Shown here: one piece after another, positions 7,563 to 11,336 of the stretch | Layout: each line of letters begins with the position of its first letter | Position numbering within the stretch: the stretch's first letter is position 1 | Source of the DNA: Candidatus Woesearchaeota archaeon | Lineage (GTDB): Archaea; Nanobdellota; Nanobdellia; Woesearchaeales; GW2011-AR4 | NCBI GenBank assembly: GCA_016211245.1 | Contig: JACQSQ010000092.1 | Location: forward strand, 1 to 11,336 | Length of the DNA stretch: 11,336 nt | Reading direction: 5' to 3' | Position numbers and translations under genes: made by a program | The notes under the pieces: model-generated | Told to the model about the DNA's origin: nothing | Databases searched by the model: none | What the model saw: the letters and a program-made list of their open reading frames with translations, nothing else

Positions 7563-8183
7563 ATGAAAATCTATGATATCTCAAGGGAAATCTCAGAAGA
7601 AATGGTTATCTACAAGAACAGGAAGGAGAATAGCCCGAAGATTTCAGCAACAAGAAAGTTGGAAGAAGGAGCTAACGAGTCTAAAATAGATATGCACTTG
7701 CATACTGGCACGCATGTTGATGCGCCATGCCATATTTTGGAAAAAGGGGCTGCAATAGAAAGGATGAGTTTGGAAAGGTTTATGGGCAAGACAATTGTTC
7801 TTGATTTCACAAAAACGAAAAACTCAATAACAAAAACGCATTTAACAGCTTCAAAAATAAAAATAAATAAAAATGAGATAGTCCTTTTAAAAACAAAAAA
7901 TAAGCTTGAAAAAGAATTTGATTTTAATTTTGCTTATCTCGAAAAAACCGGAGCAGAATACCTTGCCTCAAAAAAAATCAAGGCTGTCGGGATTGATTCT
8001 TTGGGCATTGAGAGAAACCAGCCAGGCCATGACACTCATAAGATTCTTTTGGGAAAAAACATCCCGATATTCGAAGGACTTGACTTAAGCAAAATAAAGC
8101 AGGGAAAGTACTTCTTTCACGGGCTGCCTCTGAAGATTAAGAAAGGAGATGGAAGCCCTGTGAGGGCTGTGCTGATTGGGTAA
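7563..8183 (+). CDS. Cyclase / kynurenine-formamidase family metal-dependent hydrolase
   Basis: This 206-residue protein begins MKIYDISREI, the usual start of this family. It carries the divalent-metal motif HTGTHVDAPCH (47-57), then AVGIDSLGIE (141-150), H157/H159 in PGHDTH, IFEGLDLSKI (169-178) and a GSPVRAVLIG end. The family (PF04199) includes kynurenine formamidase and isatin hydrolase, which open amide or lactam rings. The longer open frame from 7494 overlaps zwf and lacks family similarity in its first 23 residues, so I chose the ATG at 7563, with a G-rich stretch (GGGG at about 7552-7555) just before it. It begins one base after the zwf stop. No tryptophan-catabolism genes are nearby. 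Its place between Zwf and Gnd in the pathway makes a lactonase role an attractive but unproven inference. It ends 3 bases from the convergent glgC stop. Confidence 0.85.
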   Translation: MKIYDISREISEEMVIYKNRKENSPKISATRKLEEGANESKIDMHLHTGTHVDAPCHILEKGAAIERMSLERFMGKTIVLDFTKTKNSITKTHLTASKIKINKNEIVLLKTKNKLEKEFDFNFAYLEKTGAEYLASKKIKAVGIDSLGIERNQPGHDTHKILLGKNIPIFEGLDLSKIKQGKYFFHGLPLKIKKGDGSPVRAVLIG

Positions 8184-8186
8184 TAA

Positions 8187-9443
8187 TTAAGCTGCCCTAT
8201 CAAATTTGTAATCCCTTGAGATGACCGTTATCCCGCCTGGAACAATGGTAAACCCTCTTGCACGGTCTTCGTCCTCATAGAACCCGATTTCTATGCCATT
8301 AGGTATGTGTACATTTTTGTCTACTATCACCCTGTTGAGCCTGGCCCTGTTGCCTACAGTAGCATGCCCCAAAAATATAGATTTGGTTATAACCGCTCTT
8401 TCGCCAATTTTTACATAATAAGATAGGGATGACTCCTCTACAACGCTTTTACCTATAACAACGCCTTCTGCCAACATAGACTCCAAAACTTTTGCTGAAG
8501 TATTAATTTGGGGCTCTGCACGGGATTCTCTAAAGGTCCTGACTGGCCAATCAGGCAAATCCAACCTTATTGCAGGATTATTGCCCATCATGTCCCTGTG
8601 TACTTTGTAGAAATCTATAAGTTTCCCTATGTCACGCCAATATGGCACTGCAGGCGCTCCAACTATACGATTATTGGCAAAATTATACACAAATATCCTT
8701 TTTCCATCTTTTCTCATGGCAGGTATGAGGTTGTATCCAAAATCATGCAAAGAGTAGAGCTGTGGATTGGACCTGACAATTTCTAAAACCTCGTCAGGCT
8801 CCCCTTCCGGCTTGATTTTTTTTGCGTCCGCGGCTAGATATCCGAGCGCTTGGTTGGGGTTAAAATTATATATCCCCATTGAAGCCAAGCAATATCCCGG
8901 ATTTCCTGGTATTGGCTTTGGATTTGCTGGTTTTTCTTCAAAACCTATAACCTGCCCTTTTTCATTTACTTCCAAGATTCCAAATTTTTTGCCTTCTTCT
9001 AATGTAACGGGAATCGCCGCTATGGTCAAATCTGCCCCGTTATCAAGATGAAATTGGTTCATCTGAGAAACGTCCATAAGGTAGATGTGGTCACCGCCAA
9101 AAACATTTACAACATCTGGTTTTATTTCGCCTATCAAACCCCGATTCTGGTATACAGCATCGGCAGTTCCATCATATTTATGGTCCGGCTTTACAATTTG
9201 GACTCTAATGCCCCCCTGGTTCCATGAATTGTCTACATGCCTGATTAAGGAATCCGGTTTATACTGAACAAGAAGGTATACATTTATACCTCCAGAATTT
9301 ATGATATTGCTCAATACAGGATCTATTACCCTATATCTGGCTCCAACAGGCACAGCCGGTTTTGCCCTCTTCCCGGTTAATGGAAAAAGACGACCGCCCT
9401 CGCCACCGCCAAGTACTATATCCAGTGTTACAATTTTCCCCAT
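8187..9443 (-). CDS. glgC: Glucose-1-phosphate adenylyltransferase (ADP-glucose pyrophosphorylase)
   Basis: Makes ADP-glucose from glucose-1-phosphate and ATP for glycogen or related glucan or trehalose synthesis. From the ATG at 9443 it has 418 residues, a normal GlgC length. The nucleotidyltransferase domain shows GGGEGGRLFPLTGKRAKPAVP (12-32), YRVIDPVLSN (37-46), GTADAVYQN (92-100), GGDHIY (116-121), GFEEKP (167-172), ASMGIYNF (187-194), HDFGYNLIP (233-241) and YWRDIG (268-273). The C-terminal third has left-handed beta-helix-like repeats ending in GGITVISRD. The GGGEG variant and the C-terminal pattern recall actinobacterial GlgC rather than E. coli. The open frame to 9524 adds 27 residues without family similarity and was rejected. 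A TATA-like box sits 20-31 bases upstream and no Shine-Dalgarno site is seen, so the message is probably leaderless. No glycogen synthase is in the window. Confidence 0.93.
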   Translation of the reverse strand: MGKIVTLDIVLGGGEGGRLFPLTGKRAKPAVPVGARYRVIDPVLSNIINSGGINVYLLVQYKPDSLIRHVDNSWNQGGIRVQIVKPDHKYDGTADAVYQNRGLIGEIKPDVVNVFGGDHIYLMDVSQMNQFHLDNGADLTIAAIPVTLEEGKKFGILEVNEKGQVIGFEEKPANPKPIPGNPGYCLASMGIYNFNPNQALGYLAADAKKIKPEGEPDEVLEIVRSNPQLYSLHDFGYNLIPAMRKDGKRIFVYNFANNRIVGAPAVPYWRDIGKLIDFYKVHRDMMGNNPAIRLDLPDWPVRTFRESRAEPQINTSAKVLESMLAEGVVIGKSVVEESSLSYYVKIGERAVITKSIFLGHATVGNRARLNRVIVDKNVHIPNGIEIGFYEDEDRARGFTIVPGGITVISRDYKFDRAA

Positions 9444-9462
9444 GAACAAAACTTTAATTTCA

Positions 9463-9474
9463 TTAATATAAAAA
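9463..9474 (-). promoter_or_regulatory. TATA-like box of glgC
   Basis: On the minus strand this reads TTTTTATATTAA, centred about 25 bases before the glgC ATG at 9443. This predicts a leaderless message. Confidence 0.45.
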
Positions 9475-9482
9475 CCTTTCTG

Positions 9483-9499
9483 TTTATAACTACTATAAA
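9483..9499. repeat. Inverted repeat TTTATA-ACTAC-TATAAA between glgC and gnd
   Basis: Perfect 6-base arms (9483-9488 and 9494-9499) flank a 5-base spacer. It lies between the divergent TATA-like boxes of glgC and gnd. It could be an operator for a dimeric regulator acting on both genes, or chance in AT-rich DNA. Confidence 0.3.
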
Positions 9500-9533
9500 G
9501 AAATAACAATAAAAAATAGGTCAAACAACAAAC

Positions 9534-9544
9534 TATTTAAATTT
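9534..9544 (+). promoter_or_regulatory. TATA-like box of gnd
   Basis: TATTTAAATTT (within CTATTTAAATTTC) is centred about 26 bases before the gnd ATG at 9565. It shares the CTATTTAAAT core with the purL promoter. No Shine-Dalgarno motif precedes the start, consistent with a leaderless message. Confidence 0.5.
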
Positions 9545-9564
9545 CAATATTATCAATTTTCTCC

Positions 9565-10461
9565 ATGAAACTCGGCTTCATAGGTCTTGGAAAGATGGGA
9601 TTTAATTTGGTGCTCAATCTCAAAGACCATAAGATTGATGTTGTTGCCTACAACAGAAGCCCTGAGCCGGTAAAAGAAATCAAAAAGAAAAAAATTGATG
9701 TTGCTTTTTCTATTGAAGAATTGATGAAAAAACTTCCAAAACAAAAAATAATCTGGATTATGGTGACGGCTGGCAAGCCTGTTGATGCTGTGATAAAGGA
9801 AGCACTCCCTTATTTAAAAAAAGGCGATATAATCATTGACGGCGGCAATTCATTCTACAGGGATTCAATCAGAAGATATAATTATCTAAAAAGCAAAAAA
9901 ATAAATTTTCTTGACATCGGAACAAGCGGCGGTTTGTCAGGGGCAAGGCACGGGGCTTCTTTGATGGTTGGCGGAGATAAAAAAATTTTCAGAAAAATTG
10001 AGCAGATTTGCAGAGCAGCTTCTGTAAAAAACGGCTATGCCTATACTGGCCCTTCAGGCGCGGGACATTTTGTGAAGATGGTGCATAATGGTATTGAATA
10101 TGCATGGCTCCAGGCTGCAGGAGAAGGGTTTGAATTATTGTCAAAAGGCCCTTACAAGCTTGATTTTGAGAAAATAGCGAGAGTATGGAAGAACGGCTCT
10201 ATAATCCAGTCAAAAATGATGGAATGGGCGGAAGACGCATTCAGGAAAGATTCCAAATTAAGCAGGATGCAAGGCGTTGTCGGCGGCGGTGAAACCGGCA
10301 GGTGGGCTTTAAACACTGCAAAAGAATACAAAGTTCCTTTTGAAACATTGAATCTTGCGCTTAAGTCGCGAAAAAAATCCCGGAAAAAGCCAAGATTCGC
10401 AGGAAAAGTTATTGCTGCCATAAGATACGAGTTCGGCGGGCATGAAGTTATTAAGAAATGA
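9565..10461 (+). CDS. gnd: 6-phosphogluconate dehydrogenase, decarboxylating, short (GndA/YqeC-like) type
   Basis: Converts 6-phosphogluconate to ribulose-5-phosphate and CO2 with reduction of NAD(P)+, completing the oxidative pentose phosphate branch. At 298 residues it is the short form, lacking the long C-terminal dimerisation domain of the roughly 470-residue enzymes. Motifs are GLGKMG (7-12, Rossmann), YNRS (29-32, cofactor choice), IDGGNS (91-96), DIGTSGGLSGARHG (117-130), GPSGAGHFVKMVHNGIEY (162-179; Lys171 and Glu178 match the catalytic Lys and Glu) and GRWALNTA (245-252). NAD is common in this subfamily, but the NRS motif does not settle it. The gene is divergent from glgC and separated from glk-zwf by glgC and the hydrolase gene. 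It converges on the doxX-like gene with a 9-base gap. The C-terminus is lysine/arginine-rich. Confidence 0.94.
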   Translation: MKLGFIGLGKMGFNLVLNLKDHKIDVVAYNRSPEPVKEIKKKKIDVAFSIEELMKKLPKQKIIWIMVTAGKPVDAVIKEALPYLKKGDIIIDGGNSFYRDSIRRYNYLKSKKINFLDIGTSGGLSGARHGASLMVGGDKKIFRKIEQICRAASVKNGYAYTGPSGAGHFVKMVHNGIEYAWLQAAGEGFELLSKGPYKLDFEKIARVWKNGSIIQSKMMEWAEDAFRKDSKLSRMQGVVGGGETGRWALNTAKEYKVPFETLNLALKSRKKSRKKPRFAGKVIAAIRYEFGGHEVIKK

Positions 10462-10470
10462 AAAAGAAAT

Positions 10471-10876
10471 TCAGAAGAACTCTTTCTTAAAGACTGCTTT
10501 TTCCAAGCTGGCTTTTTTAGCGCCATACGCCAATGTGGCTATGAATGCAAGCATGAACAGAAGAGCAGGCATTCCCATGTTAACTGCAGGATTCCATCCG
10601 GAAACGCTGGCATGGCCCATATAATATGCTACAATCATCTCGACAATGCCAAAGGCAGATGCAAGCCGCACCAAGACGCCTGTTACGAAAGAAAGCCCAA
10701 TCAGCAGTTCGGCAGCGCCGGGCATACCATATCAAGGTTCCAAATGCCGCAACTCCTCCGGGCATGCCCCACAACCCAAACAATTTCATGACTCCAAGCG
10801 CAAAAAACAACGCCCCTATGCCTATGCGAAAAATAACATACAAATAATCTTCATGTTTTGTTTCAAAGTAAGCCAT
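10471..10876 (-). pseudogene. DoxX-family membrane protein, frameshifted
   Basis: Two overlapping frames on the minus strand make one DoxX-like protein. The first half (from the ATG at 10876) has a hydrophobic helix at about residues 12-32 and runs to GGVAAFGTLIWYA. The second half continues GAAELLIGLSFVTGVLVRLA and has two or three more helices, ending at 10471. Removing one C from the CCC run (GGG at 10720-10722 on the plus strand) joins them cleanly as IWYA-GAAELL, giving about 134 residues, the normal DoxX length. Without that, translation runs into an unrelated arginine/cysteine-rich tail. DoxX-like proteins are four-helix membrane proteins, often tied to redox or quinone functions; the exact role is unknown. 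Both halves look intact, so the shift may be a sequence error or a very recent mutation. A purine-rich AAGGGG lies 9 bases before the start. Confidence 0.75.
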
Positions 10877-10912
10877 TATGTTCTACCCCTTGTATCTTAA
10901 AAGTAGGATAGG

Positions 10913-10921
10913 ATATATAAA
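10913..10921 (-). promoter_or_regulatory. TATA-like box of the doxX-like gene
   Basis: On the minus strand this reads TTTATATAT within CATTTATATATCC. It predicts a start near 10891 and a leader of about 14 bases that includes AGGGG before the ATG at 10876. Confidence 0.5.
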
Positions 10922-10936
10922 TGTTAGGGGTTATTT

Positions 10937-10984
10937 ATGTGCAAATACCATATAAAAATGTGCAAAACTTAATTAATGTGCAAA
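10937..10984 (+). repeat. Three direct copies of ATGTGCAAA between the divergent doxX and thermosome promoters
   Basis: Exact 9-base copies occur at 10937-10945, 10958-10966 and 10976-10984, with start-to-start distances of 21 and 18 bases, roughly two helical turns each. They lie between the doxX TATA box (10913-10921) and the thermosome TATA box (11001-11010). I infer binding sites for a regulator acting on one or both genes, possibly a stress regulator of the chaperonin. They do not match any archaeal heat-shock operator I can recall with certainty. Confidence 0.6.
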
Positions 10985-11000
10985 GCCCAAAAAACCGATA

Positions 11001-11024
11001 CATTTATATAGAACCAGATATATA
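11001..11024 (+). promoter_or_regulatory. Thermosome promoter, two TATA-like boxes
   Basis: CATTTATATA (11001-11010) and GATATATA (about 11017-11024) are two candidate boxes. They would start transcription near 11031 or 11047, leaving a leader of about 54 or 38 bases. This is the only clearly leadered gene in the window and, fittingly, it has a strong Shine-Dalgarno site. Confidence 0.55.
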
Positions 11025-11068
11025 CCATTTTAGCTAATTTTAAAATAAATTCGATAAAACTAAAACGT

Positions 11069-11074
11069 GGAGGT
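11069..11074 (+). promoter_or_regulatory. Strong Shine-Dalgarno site of the thermosome gene
   Basis: GGAGGT lies 10 bases before the ATG at 11085. It confirms this start and suggests high translation, unlike the mostly leaderless neighbouring genes. Confidence 0.75.
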
Positions 11075-11084
11075 AGAGTTAAAA

Positions 11085-11336
11085 ATGGCACAGCAGGTAC
11101 AACCGATATTTATTCTGCCGGAAGGCACGCAGAGATCTGTAGGAAGAGACGCGCAAAGGACAAACATAATGGCCGCGAAGATTGTCGCAGAGACAGTCAG
11201 GACGACTTTGGGCCCGAAGGGAATGGACAAGATGATTGTTGATTCTTTGGGAGATGTCACGGTCACAAACGATGGAGTTACAATTCTTGAAGAGATGCAG
11301 ATTGAGCATCCGTCTGCAAAAATGATTGTTGAAGTC
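11085..11336 (+). CDS. Thermosome subunit (group II chaperonin), 5' part only
   Basis: The first 84 residues of an ATP-driven, ring-forming cytosolic protein-folding chaperonin are present; the gene runs off the window (full-length subunits are about 540-560 residues). Visible are the N-terminal GTQRSVGRDAQRTNI (14-28), VRTTLGPKGMDKMIVD (38-53, nucleotide-binding equatorial domain) and GDVTVTNDGVTIL (56-68) with the phosphate-binding NDGVT. These are the classic group II (archaeal/eukaryotic CCT) signatures and the best evidence that the window is archaeal. A leadered promoter, a strong Shine-Dalgarno site and upstream direct repeats suggest a highly expressed, regulated gene. Confidence 0.95.
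   Translation, partial: MAQQVQPIFILPEGTQRSVGRDAQRTNIMAAKIVAETVRTTLGPKGMDKMIVDSLGDVTVTNDGVTILEEMQIEHPSAKMIVEV

Noticed and set aside
8184..8186. Terminator between the convergent cyclase-family gene and glgC
   Set aside because: Only 3 bases separate the stop codons and no hairpin or T-run is visible there; likewise none is seen in the 9-base gap between gnd and the doxX-like gene.
8220..9443. GGGEGGRL in GlgC read as a defective GGRGTRL catalytic loop
   Set aside because: GGGEG is normal in actinobacterial-type GlgC as I recall it, and the second Arg plus the following RAKPAVP are intact.
9444..9524. 27-residue N-terminal extension of glgC
   Set aside because: GlgC homology begins at MGKIVTLDIVLGGG; the extension covers the TATA-like box and has no family similarity.
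10152..10526. 124-codon antisense open frame over the end of gnd
   Set aside because: No recognisable family, and it overlaps strongly conserved gnd sequence; a frame shadow.
10937..10984. Possible CRISPR array
   Set aside because: The repeats are only 9 bases with 9-12 base spacers, far too short; a regulator site array is more likely.

Overview
This window looks like a chromosomal segment of an archaeon, probably a DPANN-type or other small-genome lineage. The main evidence is the start of a group II chaperonin (thermosome) gene at the right edge. AT-rich TATA-like boxes also lie about 20-30 bases ahead of most starts, many of those genes have almost no 5' leader and no Shine-Dalgarno site, and genes are tightly packed. 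The lineage is an inference; no rRNA or tRNA gene is visible.

Left part (1-4360, mostly minus strand). A cluster of short hairpins at 1-78 resembles the right end of an IS200/IS605-type (tnpB) element. It abuts a small two-helix membrane protein whose stop codon lies at the hairpin edge. To the right, read leftward, are folC (folylpolyglutamate synthase), purL (FGAM synthase, purine synthesis) and a small cysteine-rich lipoprotein-like gene that starts one base after the purL stop.

Middle part (4361-8183, plus strand). A DUF2238/YjdF-like membrane protein is divergent from folC. It is followed by a compact unit: glucokinase (glk), glucose-6-phosphate dehydrogenase (zwf, overlapping glk by 4 bases) and a cyclase/kynurenine-formamidase-family hydrolase starting 2 bases after the zwf stop.

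Right part (8184-11336). glgC (ADP-glucose pyrophosphorylase) on the minus strand and gnd (short 6-phosphogluconate dehydrogenase) on the plus strand are divergent from a shared 121-base region. gnd converges on a DoxX-family membrane gene that is broken by one apparent extra base. That gene is divergent from the thermosome gene, and the region between them holds three copies of ATGTGCAAA spaced 21 and 18 bases apart.

Together glk, zwf and gnd encode glucose -> glucose-6-P -> 6-phosphogluconolactone and 6-phosphogluconate -> ribulose-5-P. This is a classical oxidative pentose phosphate route, which is unusual in Archaea. The only missing enzyme is 6-phosphogluconolactonase, and a metal-dependent hydrolase of a ring-opening superfamily sits exactly where it would be expected in the operon. 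The ribose-5-P and NAD(P)H made here could feed purine synthesis (purL) and folate-linked one-carbon steps (folC), while glgC would divert glucose phosphate to storage.
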